Part shown: positions 34,250 to 42,274 of the stretch, in pieces
Layout: each line of letters starts with the position of its first letter
How positions within the stretch are numbered: position 1 is the first letter of the stretch
NCBI GenBank assembly: GCA_947090545.1
Contig: CAMUPC010000007.1
Coordinates: 1-42,274, forward strand
Reading direction: 5' to 3'
DNA: 42,274 nt
Origin: an uncultured Eubacterium sp.
GTDB taxonomy: Bacteria > Bacillota > Clostridia > Lachnospirales > Lachnospiraceae
The notes under the pieces: generated by a model
The model's input: the letters and a program-made list of their open reading frames with translations, nothing else
The model's database searches: none
Told to the model about the DNA's origin: nothing
Translations under genes and position numbers: made by a program

Positions 34250-35584
34250 TTAGTTTGCGCTGCTGGCTTCTTTTCTGCCGTCAGATGCTTTGAGTGCATC
34301 TTCAAAGCTTTCCTGTCCCTGTAGCCATGCAGCGACATCCTTAGCGTTTTCTTCCTGGAATCCGCCCCATACAAGCTGGTTGTTGCCCAGCGTTACGTCG
34401 GCGATGTTTCCTTCTGACGCATATTGGTCGATATCTGTCTGGCTTGGATTTTCAAAAGTTGGAGAGATATCTTTTAACATCGAAGCTGTTTTTGTATAGT
34501 TATAGATCTCAATCGCAAGGTCTTTGTCTGATGTGAGCAGGTCCAGCACGCTATTTACGGCATCCTGGTGCTCCGTCTGGGCACTTGTCATAATCGTAAT
34601 GTTTGGCTCGAAGATCAGCTTGGAATCTCCGGTTTGATTTGGGAACGGGAAAATGCCGAAGTTAAAATTCTCGTCGATATCCAGGAAATTCTGAATCGAC
34701 CAGGAGCCGGAAACTTTCATTGCGGCTTCGCCCATAACCATTTTTGCATCACAATCCGTTTGTTCCGTGGAAAAGGTATTGTCAAATGTATTTTCGTAGA
34801 TCAGTTGGTTGTATTTGTAAGCAGTCTGCATTTCTTCGCTGTCTGCAAAGCTTGCCTTGCCGTCACGGAACTGGTCGCCCCAGTCTGGGATTTTGTTGAA
34901 TACATCGTTCATCATAAACTGCATCGTCACATTTCCAATCGACCATGTATCAACCATATGGCTGGCAAACGGGGTAATGCCTTTTGCGTTGCAGTCGTCA
35001 ATGATTTTTTGAAGATCATCGATTGTCTGAGGGACTTGCCAGTTGTTTTCCTCAAACAGGTCTTTGTTATAATAAACACCCTGGTAAAGCGCGTTGTATA
35101 CCATGCCGTATGTCTTGCCGTCGATCGTTACATTTTCTCTCGCAGCATCCAGGCCGCGGTCCAGATAGGTACTGTCAATCTCTGCCAGTACGCCCTGCGG
35201 TGCATAGGTGGCAACATCCTGTGCTTTGCCGATCATAATGTCAGGAAGCCCGGACTGTAAATACTGCTGCATTTTTGGCTGGAAATCATTGCCCCAGTCT
35301 ACACATTCCCATTCCAGCGTAATATTAGGGTATTTTTCAGCAAGTGCTTCATCGATCATGTCCTCAATGCCAGCGTCTGTAGTTGACTGCCCGGCTAATA
35401 CAGTGAGCGTGACCGCTTCATCATTGGATGAGCCAGTGTCTTTTTGAGCCTCGCTGTCCGTTTCCGTGCCGCTGTTTTGCTCTGTCTGATCGTCTGCATC
35501 ACTGCTTCCTGAAGCGCCGCAGCCAGATAATATGCCGGAAAACATGGCGGATGCAAGTAAGATCCCTGCAAATTTTCTTTTCAT
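34250..35584 (-). CDS. Sugar ABC transporter solute-binding lipoprotein
   Basis: A 444-aa family 1 extracellular binding protein. The signal peptide ends ILSGCGAS (lipobox LSGC), then an acidic linker rich in Asp, Glu and Ser precedes the binding domain (TLTVLAGQ onward). It delivers the sugar to the two permeases encoded next. The ATG at 35584 is chosen over a TTG two codons earlier because AGGAGG sits nine bases before it. Confidence 0.94.
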   Translation of the reverse strand: MKRKFAGILLASAMFSGILSGCGASGSSDADDQTEQNSGTETDSEAQKDTGSSNDEAVTLTVLAGQSTTDAGIEDMIDEALAEKYPNITLEWECVDWGNDFQPKMQQYLQSGLPDIMIGKAQDVATYAPQGVLAEIDSTYLDRGLDAARENVTIDGKTYGMVYNALYQGVYYNKDLFEENNWQVPQTIDDLQKIIDDCNAKGITPFASHMVDTWSIGNVTMQFMMNDVFNKIPDWGDQFRDGKASFADSEEMQTAYKYNQLIYENTFDNTFSTEQTDCDAKMVMGEAAMKVSGSWSIQNFLDIDENFNFGIFPFPNQTGDSKLIFEPNITIMTSAQTEHQDAVNSVLDLLTSDKDLAIEIYNYTKTASMLKDISPTFENPSQTDIDQYASEGNIADVTLGNNQLVWGGFQEENAKDVAAWLQGQESFEDALKASDGRKEASSAN

Positions 35585-35623
35585 TTTCAAAATCCTCCTT
35601 TAATCTGTTTGATTTGTGTGTCT

Positions 35624-35629
35624 ATTATA
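35624..35629 (-). promoter_or_regulatory. Candidate promoter of the sugar-uptake operon
   Basis: Minus-strand TATAAT at 35629-35624 lies about 40 bases before the solute-binding protein gene. There is no good -35 hexamer at 17 bases, as expected for a promoter that needs the AraC-type regulator encoded immediately upstream. Confidence 0.5.
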
Positions 35630-35690
35630 GTCTAAACATGCTGGCTGCTGATAGGAAAATATTGAAAAAATAAGCTGTTTTTTTTAGAAA

Positions 35691-37295
35691 TCATCCCAGG
35701 TTCTTTTTATAATCCCGTGGGCTTATGCCTGTCAGCTTGCGGAATACTTTATTAAAATAAGTATAATCGTCATATCCGACCATAAATGCGATCTCTGTCA
35801 GGGTGCCAGCGTTTTCTTTTATGTATTGCTTTGCTTTTTGGATACGCAGCCCAGCAATATACATCATCAGTGTTTCTCCGGTTTCCTTTTTGAACATTTT
35901 GGAAAAATAGGAATGCTCTACATGAAACTGTTCCGAGAGCCCTGACAATGTAAGCGGCTCAAAATAATGCTCCTGAATATAGGCTGCCGCCTGGCGAACG
36001 GTTTCCTGCATAGTATCGGCTGTTTCGTCTGTTCCTGCGGTTAGTATGCTGTCAATGGTGTCCTCGATCATTTCACACAGATAGGTTTCATCCAGCAGTT
36101 CAACGGCTTTATCCGCCATCTCGACCATGCTTTCCGCCTGAAGCAGTTCTTCCGGGTGAAGCCTTTTTTCGGCATCTGCCAGCAGGATATTTAAGATCCG
36201 CTTTACTGCCTGGCGTACTTCCAGATAGGTCCAGGAGGTTTCCTTACAATGCCTGATACCTGCTTTTTCAAATACAAGCTCGTAGATGCCTTTACGGTTG
36301 CCCGATTTTAACAGGGCCTGCAATTCTTTAGCCAGAACATCCGAAAACCGGTTTTTTACTTCCCGTCCATTCGCAGAGGAATCCCGGCAGGCCTGGATAA
36401 AGCAACTGTCAGTTGTAAACGTCCTTGTCATCAGCAGAGAGACAACCTGTACATAAGCCTGATAAATGCTGTCGATCGAGTAGGCAGGATCACTTGCCAC
36501 AATGGTTAGCGGAGAGCTTACCCAGCCGCACAGCTCATCGAGCAGATGTTTTAAAAGAGGGAGATAGGAATCCTGCTCTATATCAGAAATAATGATAAAT
36601 TCATTTGACCGGTAAATATAGTTAAATGCCATAAGCGCTCCTGCCCCAATCGTACTGCGGATTCGGTTTTTGATACTTACTGAGATCAGGTTCATGTCAT
36701 AGCCGCACTGCTTCATCAGGCCTGCCATATTGTGAATTTTAATCAGCGTTAAGCAGATACCAGCAGGATCGGCGCAGCTCATTGTGATATGTGTACCGGG
36801 AAGCAGTTGTTTTGGCTCCAGAAGCTGGGAAAATTCACGATCCTGCATGAGTGAGGCAGCTTTGGAAAGCTCCAGTTTTTTCTGCGCTTCCTGCGCTTTT
36901 TGCGAACGCCTTTCCTGAATCAGATCCAAAGCCTTGACAATGGCATTTACCAGGTCGAGCTTGCTGACAGGTTTCACAAGATAATTGATTGAGCCGGCTA
37001 AAAATGCGCCTTTTACATAGTCAAAATCGTTATAACCGCTGATCACAAACGTAATGACGTCCCGATAGGATTCCTGGATTTTTTTCAGCAGGTCGACGCC
37101 GTTTAAAAATGGCATATTAATGTCAGTAATTAAAATATCTGGACATTGCTGTTCCATGCGCATCAGCACCTCTTCCCCGTCGCTTGCCGCAGGCAGCAGT
37201 TCCAGTCCGTATTCTTCCCATTCGATCATTTTGCGCAGCTTCTCTCTAGTCCAGTATTCATCGTCTGCAATCAGCACTTTAAATCTTTCGCCCAT
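35691..37295 (-). CDS. YesN-type response regulator with AraC DNA-binding domain
   Basis: A 534-aa regulator. The N-terminal receiver has DDEYWTREKL, phosphoacceptor Asp in LITDINMPFLNG and Lys in LVKPVS. A middle region of about 270 residues has no named motif. The C-terminal AraC-type double helix-turn-helix reads LTLSGLSEQFHVEHSYFSKMF and EIAFMVGYDDYTYFNKVFRKL. The start MGERFKVLIA is chosen over a longer frame without ribosome site. It overlaps the kinase gene by 25 bases and lies just upstream of the sugar transporter genes, which it probably activates. Confidence 0.94.
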   Translation of the reverse strand: MGERFKVLIADDEYWTREKLRKMIEWEEYGLELLPAASDGEEVLMRMEQQCPDILITDINMPFLNGVDLLKKIQESYRDVITFVISGYNDFDYVKGAFLAGSINYLVKPVSKLDLVNAIVKALDLIQERRSQKAQEAQKKLELSKAASLMQDREFSQLLEPKQLLPGTHITMSCADPAGICLTLIKIHNMAGLMKQCGYDMNLISVSIKNRIRSTIGAGALMAFNYIYRSNEFIIISDIEQDSYLPLLKHLLDELCGWVSSPLTIVASDPAYSIDSIYQAYVQVVSLLMTRTFTTDSCFIQACRDSSANGREVKNRFSDVLAKELQALLKSGNRKGIYELVFEKAGIRHCKETSWTYLEVRQAVKRILNILLADAEKRLHPEELLQAESMVEMADKAVELLDETYLCEMIEDTIDSILTAGTDETADTMQETVRQAAAYIQEHYFEPLTLSGLSEQFHVEHSYFSKMFKKETGETLMMYIAGLRIQKAKQYIKENAGTLTEIAFMVGYDDYTYFNKVFRKLTGISPRDYKKNLG

Positions 37296-39091
37296 AACTG
37301 TTCCATCTCCTCTACTGTTGTTTTTGGCAAATGCAGCGTCACTTTTGTTCCGCACTGCGGCTGGCTGCTAATTGTAATTCCGTAAGGCTTTCCATACAGC
37401 ATTTTCATCCGCATATGAATATTGCTCAAGCCGATGGAGTCTCTTTTGGCTGCTTCGCTTTCACTGGTATGTTGCAGCAGAGCTTCTATTTTTTCTGTAG
37501 TCATTCCCGTTCCGTTGTCTTGTACGGTAATTTCCAGATGATTGTCCTTTATTTTGGCACAGATGATCACTTTTTTTTCGCCCCGGATATTGCGCAGTCC
37601 GTGATTTAATGCATTCTCTACGACTGGCTGGATGGACAGCCTTGGGATAGAAGATTTTAAGGCTTCATCAGCGATATCGAACTCATATTGAATGTGATTG
37701 TGCATCCGCACATCCATGACATAAATATAATTTTTCAAGTGTGCAATTTCTTTTGCGATACTCGAAAACGGATGCTTAAAATCCAGGCTGTATCTGAAAA
37801 TATTTGACAGAGACTGGCATAGAGCATTGACCTGAGGGCATCCCTGAATATCTGCGATACTGCTCATAGTGTCCAGTGTATTGTATAAAAAATGCGGATT
37901 AATCTGCGCCTGAAGTGCATTGTATTCCGCACGGTTTAACATGAGCCTTGTCTCATAGCTGCTGCTGATTAAGCTTTCGATCTGGTCGAGCATTTCATTG
38001 AAATTTCTTGCCAGTTCTCCAACCTCATCATCCTTCATGCCCGTAATCCGCAGCTTCGTATTTCCGTCCCGGATTTTCTTTGCAGTCTGAGCCATACGTT
38101 CCAGAGGGCCAGTCAGTGATTTGGACAGCATACCTGTTGCGAAACTGGCAAGAAACAACATCAGCACAGCGATACATACAAAGTTGGCGGCAAGGATACG
38201 CTGGTTTTTCCTTAACAGAGACTGCGGCATCAGGGCATACGCTCCCAGGTTATATTTGCTCTGGCCTACTTGAAAAAATACGCTTGTATTGGAGACGGCG
38301 GAGGTTTCCAGAAGGTTTTCTTTGGCTGCAATTTTTTCCTGGAGATTCTCACAAGCCTCTTTGTTTGCAGGATCAAGCTGTCCCATTTGCAGCATGGGCC
38401 TGTCTCCGTCAGGCTGAATCCAAATGCCGGCTTCTTCATTGCCAGCGTATTTTTCCATAATGGAACGGATGGCGTTATTGTTGACATCACAGACCACGTA
38501 GCCGATTTTTTTGCCGATATTGCTTGTCTCATATATTTTCAGTGCAAACCGGATGATGTCCCGTTCCCTGGATGTGTTATAATAGCTGGAGATCAGCATT
38601 TTTGCATTGTCTGAGCTTACATAATCCAGGACAGCCTGTACATTGTTGGAATCCGGGCTATCGTAAATATCTTTTGGAAAATGGTATTTGGGCGTTACCG
38701 CGCGCCTGTAAAAGCTGATCAGCTCGTGGCGTGCATTATAGAGGTAAATAGCGGCGACACCGTCTGAGGCATCAAAACGGCTGTCAGCAAGATGGTATGC
38801 TTCCCGAAAATATACATCACGTAGCTGTTTGGCGCTTTTGTTGCTTTTTAAATCGTTCAGGTAATCCTTTTCGTTATATATGCCGACCAGACTGTTTTCA
38901 ATCTTTTTGATATAGGTATAAATATCATCCTGCATATTTTTCAGGGAATTTATGTTTTCTTCTTTTGTCTGCTGATAAATGATCTCAGACGAGCTGCGCC
39001 AAAATAAAACGGTCTGGACCAGTAATGCGAATAAGATGATGCTACCAAATGTCAGCAGTATTTTTGTATGCATGTTCCATGTGTGCTTCAT
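37271..39091 (-). CDS. YesM-type sensor histidine kinase
   Basis: A 606-aa membrane kinase. A membrane segment (about residues 8-30) and a second near 285-310 flank a sensor domain. A HAMP domain follows, then the His_kinase domain with phosphoacceptor in QINPHFLYNTLDTM and the catalytic domain (VENALNHGL, DNGTGMT, IGLSNIHMRM). The start MKHTWNMHTKI is chosen for AGGAGG six bases upstream; a much longer open frame lacks one. It forms a pair with the overlapping YesN-type regulator and probably senses a sugar or the loaded binding protein. Confidence 0.94.
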   Translation of the reverse strand: MKHTWNMHTKILLTFGSIILFALLVQTVLFWRSSSEIIYQQTKEENINSLKNMQDDIYTYIKKIENSLVGIYNEKDYLNDLKSNKSAKQLRDVYFREAYHLADSRFDASDGVAAIYLYNARHELISFYRRAVTPKYHFPKDIYDSPDSNNVQAVLDYVSSDNAKMLISSYYNTSRERDIIRFALKIYETSNIGKKIGYVVCDVNNNAIRSIMEKYAGNEEAGIWIQPDGDRPMLQMGQLDPANKEACENLQEKIAAKENLLETSAVSNTSVFFQVGQSKYNLGAYALMPQSLLRKNQRILAANFVCIAVLMLFLASFATGMLSKSLTGPLERMAQTAKKIRDGNTKLRITGMKDDEVGELARNFNEMLDQIESLISSSYETRLMLNRAEYNALQAQINPHFLYNTLDTMSSIADIQGCPQVNALCQSLSNIFRYSLDFKHPFSSIAKEIAHLKNYIYVMDVRMHNHIQYEFDIADEALKSSIPRLSIQPVVENALNHGLRNIRGEKKVIICAKIKDNHLEITVQDNGTGMTTEKIEALLQHTSESEAAKRDSIGLSNIHMRMKMLYGKPYGITISSQPQCGTKVTLHLPKTTVEEMEQLWAKDLKC

Positions 39092-39306
39092 AAAGAGCCT
39101 CCTTTGGAAAGCGGATGTTATCATCATTATAGCGTTACTTATGGGATTTGTATATTGGACTTTTTTGTTAACAAAGTTGTATTCAATAGAAATGCATATC
39201 TTCATACGAAATTCATACCTATGTGCTATTATATATAACAACAGAAAAAGGAACTCACAATCGTCATTGACTGGATCGCTGATGCAGAAAGGATTAGATA
39301 AGAAGG
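39092..39306. promoter_or_regulatory. Divergent control region between two two-component systems
   Basis: About 215 bases between the YesM-type kinase (minus) and the OmpR-type regulator (plus). It is AT-rich and must hold both promoters. A TATTATATATAAC stretch near 39228-39240 suits a plus-strand -10 region. No clear operator is visible. Confidence 0.4.
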
Positions 39307-39990
39307 ATGCAGACATCGTACAAAATATTGTTTTTAGAAGATGAACCGACCATACGCGAAGTATTAAAGGAATATATGACCATCACAGGCTACGAGGTAA
39401 CGATAGCCGAACGCGGCGACGAGGCGCTTAAGCTGCTCGCCAAGCAACCCTTTGACGGCGCGGTGCTGGATATTATGGTGCCGGGAGCCGACGGCTTTGA
39501 GGTGCTCACCTATATCCGCAGGCATATGCCGGATATGGCTGTGATTATGCTGACCGCGTTAGACGATGAAAAAACGCAGGTGCAGGCATTTAACCTGTAT
39601 GCGGATGATTATATTATCAAGCCCGTATCACCGATTATCCTGTTAAAGCGGATGGAAACGGTACTGCGCCGGACAGCCGCAGGCGTGCACAAGGAACCGG
39701 AAAAGCGCAAAGGGCTTTCCTTGCAGCAGGAAGCGTATTGCGCCTATTATGGAGGGACAAAGCTGCCGCTGACGTTAAGCGAATACCTGCTGTTGCAGGC
39801 ATTGTACGAAGAGCCGAACCGGGTGTTTACGAGGGAGCAGTTGATCCTGCGCATTTTTAATGAGGATTACATTGGCAATGACCGCATTATCGACGCCCAT
39901 GTGAAAAATCTGAGAAAAAAGCTGCCGACAGCGTGCATCAAAACGGTGATTGGCGTCGGCTACCAGTTTGACAAGGAGGCGGATGTATGA
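39307..39990 (+). CDS. OmpR/PhoB-type response regulator
   Basis: A 227-aa regulator with receiver (FLEDEP, phosphoacceptor Asp in VLDIMVPGADG, Lys in IIKPVS) and winged helix (LTLSEYLLLQALYEEP ... DAHVKNLRKKL ... VIGVGYQFD). Its stop overlaps the start of the kinase gene by four bases (ATGA), so the pair is coupled. The ribosome site is unclear: AAGG touches the ATG and AAAGGA is 13 bases away. Confidence 0.94.
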   Translation: MQTSYKILFLEDEPTIREVLKEYMTITGYEVTIAERGDEALKLLAKQPFDGAVLDIMVPGADGFEVLTYIRRHMPDMAVIMLTALDDEKTQVQAFNLYADDYIIKPVSPIILLKRMETVLRRTAAGVHKEPEKRKGLSLQQEAYCAYYGGTKLPLTLSEYLLLQALYEEPNRVFTREQLILRIFNEDYIGNDRIIDAHVKNLRKKLPTACIKTVIGVGYQFDKEADV

Positions 39991-41435
39991 AAAAGCTCGG
40001 ACAGAAGAACCTGTTTTACAGCCTGCTGCTTGCCGTAGTGCTGCTGTTTCTTTTGCTCGGTTATTTTATCTGGATGCTGCCGTCTTTGTATGTTTCTTAT
40101 ACAGAAGAGCAAAACCTGGAAGCGATCAAAAAGCAGCACCAGGCATTTTTGGAAACCGGAACCTACAACGACATCCGCGTAAAAAATCCGACAGCTTGCG
40201 TTTCGATTAAAATTCCATTTGAGAAAGAGGAATGGGAATTGACGTCTAAAATCGTGTCTGTCAAAATGACGGCGTCCAACCCTAGGATGAAAAAACTGGC
40301 GGGCGAGGTGCAGGCATTTTTAAAAGAAATCAGTGCAAGCGGCATCCTGGATTTGGAACAGAACCGGAAGATTAAAGATCGCGTGAACCGATGGCGCCAG
40401 GAACTGGAAGCAGTACTCAGGGACGAAGTCCGGCTACCAGTTCAGATCAAAGTGCTGCGCGAAGGCAAAGACCTGGGGCTTTATTATGCAGAAGCGTTTC
40501 GTATCCATGCCGGAGCAGGCGATGAGATGATTTTGGAATCCTCGGTATTTGACAGGGACAACCAGTATACCAATTATCTGGCAGTACAGGCGGTCGCGGA
40601 CGGCATCGTATTTTCTGTCCTTCCGGTCGTTACGCCCCAGATGGAAGAAATACGCCCGATTGTCATGCAGAGTGTCCCGATGCTGTGCGCAGTGATTTTG
40701 ATGCTGGTGCTGGCCTTTTCGCAGATCTATTCTAACGGCATCGTGCAGCCTGTTTACCAGAGCCTGCAAGACAGCAACCAAAGGCTGTTGGAAGAAAACG
40801 AGCGTCAGGAAATGTTTCTGCGCGCCACCTCCCATCAGCTAAAAACACCGATTACAGCATCCCTGCTGCTGCTGGACGGCATGATCGGACAGATCGGCAA
40901 ATACAGCGACAGGGAGGCGTATCTGCCAAAGGTAAAAGAACAGCTTTTGTCTATGCGAACCATGGTAGAAGAGATCCTGTCCCTGAATCAAAGCCGCAGA
41001 AAAGCCGACTTCCATAAGCTGCGGCTGTACGAGCTGGTACAGGCGCAGGCAGACGCCTACCGGGTAGCCGCAGCAGATAAACAGCTTACAATCTCCATAA
41101 AAGGGGATCGGGACGCCGTTGTCTGCGCCGACGCCGAAAGCCTGTCCAGGATTATTGATAACCTGCTGTCAAATGCCGTGGCATATACGCCGTGCCACAG
41201 CCAGATTGTTGCGCATGTTTCGCCTCAAAAGCTCATAATCCGAAACGAGGGCACATCAATCCCACCAGAACTTCTGGCGCATATTTTTGAGCCGTTCGTT
41301 CATGGAGAACAGCAAAAAGGCACACATGGGCTCGGGCTGTATATCGCCGCGTATTATGCCAAAATGATGCAGATGCAGCTTAGCATCCGCAATTACGAAA
41401 ACGGAGTAGAGGCAGTCTTGCAGACGATTTTGTGA
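39987..41435 (+). CDS. Sensor histidine kinase (partner of the OmpR-type regulator)
   Basis: A 482-aa membrane kinase. A membrane segment at about residues 10-32 and another near 230-250 flank an extracytoplasmic domain of about 195 residues with no recognised fold. The phosphoacceptor is in ATSHQLKTPITASLL; the catalytic domain shows NLLSNAVAYTP and GTHGLGLYIAA. The HQLKTPI form resembles kinases paired with antimicrobial-peptide or cell-wall regulators, but no target transporter is adjacent. AAGGAGG precedes the ATG. The 3' end overlaps the convergent GNAT gene by 43 bases. Confidence 0.93.
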   Translation: MKKLGQKNLFYSLLLAVVLLFLLLGYFIWMLPSLYVSYTEEQNLEAIKKQHQAFLETGTYNDIRVKNPTACVSIKIPFEKEEWELTSKIVSVKMTASNPRMKKLAGEVQAFLKEISASGILDLEQNRKIKDRVNRWRQELEAVLRDEVRLPVQIKVLREGKDLGLYYAEAFRIHAGAGDEMILESSVFDRDNQYTNYLAVQAVADGIVFSVLPVVTPQMEEIRPIVMQSVPMLCAVILMLVLAFSQIYSNGIVQPVYQSLQDSNQRLLEENERQEMFLRATSHQLKTPITASLLLLDGMIGQIGKYSDREAYLPKVKEQLLSMRTMVEEILSLNQSRRKADFHKLRLYELVQAQADAYRVAAADKQLTISIKGDRDAVVCADAESLSRIIDNLLSNAVAYTPCHSQIVAHVSPQKLIIRNEGTSIPPELLAHIFEPFVHGEQQKGTHGLGLYIAAYYAKMMQMQLSIRNYENGVEAVLQTIL

Positions 41436-41905
41436 TATGCGATTCTGGGGCTGCCGTCCGCTACGTAAATACGCCCGCATTTATGAAATCCATTCGTTTC
41501 AAGCAGGTGCTGCATGGCATGGTTGCAGGCATGGGTATCCGCCCGTATATTTGCAGCCTTTGCTTCACAAAAAGACAGGCACAAGCGGAACAATCCCCGT
41601 TTCCTGCCGCCGGAGGCGAGGCGGTGGATCGTACCGTAGGGAGCGTTATTTAACCAGCTTCCGTCCTCGATCTGCGCGTAAGTAGGGTCGTTGCCAAGAA
41701 TAAATGTAAATACGGCAAGGACTTCTCCGTTTTCAACGATCACATAGCTGCTGCCGTTCTGGATATCCTTCCTGATCAGGCTGGCAGGCGGATAGCTGTC
41801 CTTCCACTGGGTTGGATTATTGGCTGTGCGCATTTGCTCACGTGCATATGCGTAGATTGCAAGAATCTGGGGCAGGTCGTTTAGGGATGTGTTTCGTATG
41901 GTCAT
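41393..41905 (-). CDS. GNAT-family N-acetyltransferase
   Basis: A 170-aa acetyltransferase. MTIRNTSLNDLPQILAIYAYAREQM is a typical GNAT opening. VIVENGEVLAVFTFILGND forms the central strands and ADTHACNHAMQHLLETNGFHKCG the C-terminal helix and strand with the usual N-x-x-M-x-x-x-L-x-x-x-GF pattern. Substrate unknown. GAGGAT lies upstream of the ATG. The last 43 bases are shared with the convergent kinase gene. Confidence 0.88.
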   Translation of the reverse strand: MTIRNTSLNDLPQILAIYAYAREQMRTANNPTQWKDSYPPASLIRKDIQNGSSYVIVENGEVLAVFTFILGNDPTYAQIEDGSWLNNAPYGTIHRLASGGRKRGLFRLCLSFCEAKAANIRADTHACNHAMQHLLETNGFHKCGRIYVADGSPRIAYHKIVCKTASTPFS

Positions 41906-42114
41906 ATTTTTATCCTCGTTTTCTGCTTTATGTTGTTGACTTTAAGATGCCTGTTCGGGTTTCTATGGAAACGGAGGGGGAACTGCCATTCCATCCTGTC
42001 AGTACTACGGGCATTCTAACATAGCGGATTATATTTTTCAACATAATTGATTACACAGGAAGATTGTGCAGAAGTGGGACTGTTTTGGGCAAGTGTTATA
42101 TTTTTTTGCGGGAG

Positions 42115-42274
42115 GGACGCCGGAGGAAGGGGAGCGGGGCTGGCTTCCTGTTCCAAAATGTAAGGAGCCCTAAGCATCCTGCGTTTACGTTGTGGCACCG
42201 TCCGGGCGCGGCACTTGGGACAGCGTTGCGGGATGAACGGTAAATACAGCACCTGCCTTTTGCGCCATCGCCGC
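42115..42274. repeat. Left half of a long palindromic repeat (copy D, truncated by the window end)
   Basis: The outer arm from 42115 and the middle arm ending at GCATCCTGC (42174-42182) match copies A and B. The inner segment GTGGCACCGTCCGGGCGCGG (42192-42211) is shared with the core of copies B and C. After about 42215 the sequence no longer follows that core and runs into unrelated DNA, so this copy has a different or larger apex. The stretch 41906-42114 before it holds no gene I can support. Confidence 0.8.

Noticed and set aside
42016-42252. Minus-strand 78-codon frame at the window end
   Set aside because: It is formed by the palindromic repeat arm and has no coding features.

Overview
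The window looks like a piece of a gut Lachnospiraceae-type Firmicute chromosome (Clostridium cluster XIVa; genus not determined). The grounds are AGGAGG-type ribosome binding sites, sigma-A-like promoters, YesMN-type sensors driving a sugar-uptake operon, a NiaR/NadABC pathway, an agr-type peptide signalling locus and an Rpn-type nuclease pair. No rRNA, tRNA or CRISPR array is visible. Both ends of the window lie inside copies of the same long palindromic repeat, so the window may be a contig that broke at repeats.

Layout. 0-5.5 kb: an ABC exporter with an orphan OmpR-type regulator, a convergent methyl-accepting chemotaxis protein, and a DUF2520 NAD(P)-binding protein. 5.5-6.3 kb: two 230-bp near-perfect palindromes in opposite orientation, separated by an 18-bp tandem repeat. 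6.5-10.5 kb: a hybrid histidine kinase followed by a solute-binding lipoprotein with no permeases. 10.5-11.4 kb: nadA on the minus strand. 11.5-15.5 kb: a MacB/FtsX-type ABC pair and a small zinc-ribbon membrane protein. 15.6-21.3 kb: an AT-richer agr-type locus flanked by two paralogous 242-aa lipoproteins and a PadR regulator. 21.7-23.7 kb: tandem near-identical Rpn genes with a 24-bp coding repeat. 23.7-26.4 kb: scraps of mobile-element and accessory genes (large serine recombinase tail, XRE fragment, broken methyltransferase) mixed with an intact hydrolase and a GNAT. 26.5-30.3 kb: nadB-nadC-niaR and a metallophosphoesterase. 30.3-39.1 kb: a minus-strand alpha-galactoside utilisation cluster (YesM/YesN-type kinase and regulator, solute-binding protein, two permeases, GH36 enzyme). 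39.3-41.9 kb: an OmpR/histidine kinase pair and a convergent GNAT.

How it works together. nadA faces left and nadB-nadC-niaR faces right; together they make quinolinate and nicotinate mononucleotide under NiaR control. The 15 kb between them has the character of an accessory island (signalling, duplicated genes, nuclease genes, recombinase remnants), so a formerly compact NAD locus may have been split by insertion.

The most interesting system is the agr-type locus. It has AgrB on the plus strand, a divergent LytTR regulator, an AgrC-type kinase, and a 51-codon AgrD-like peptide gene at 18167-18322. The peptide appears to lack a cysteine at the ring position and may form a serine lactone. The kinase is split exactly at an eight-base homopolymer, so signalling may be switched on and off by slippage. 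A long hairpin separates agrD from agrC. Two paralogous lipoproteins with similar upstream boxes flank the locus.
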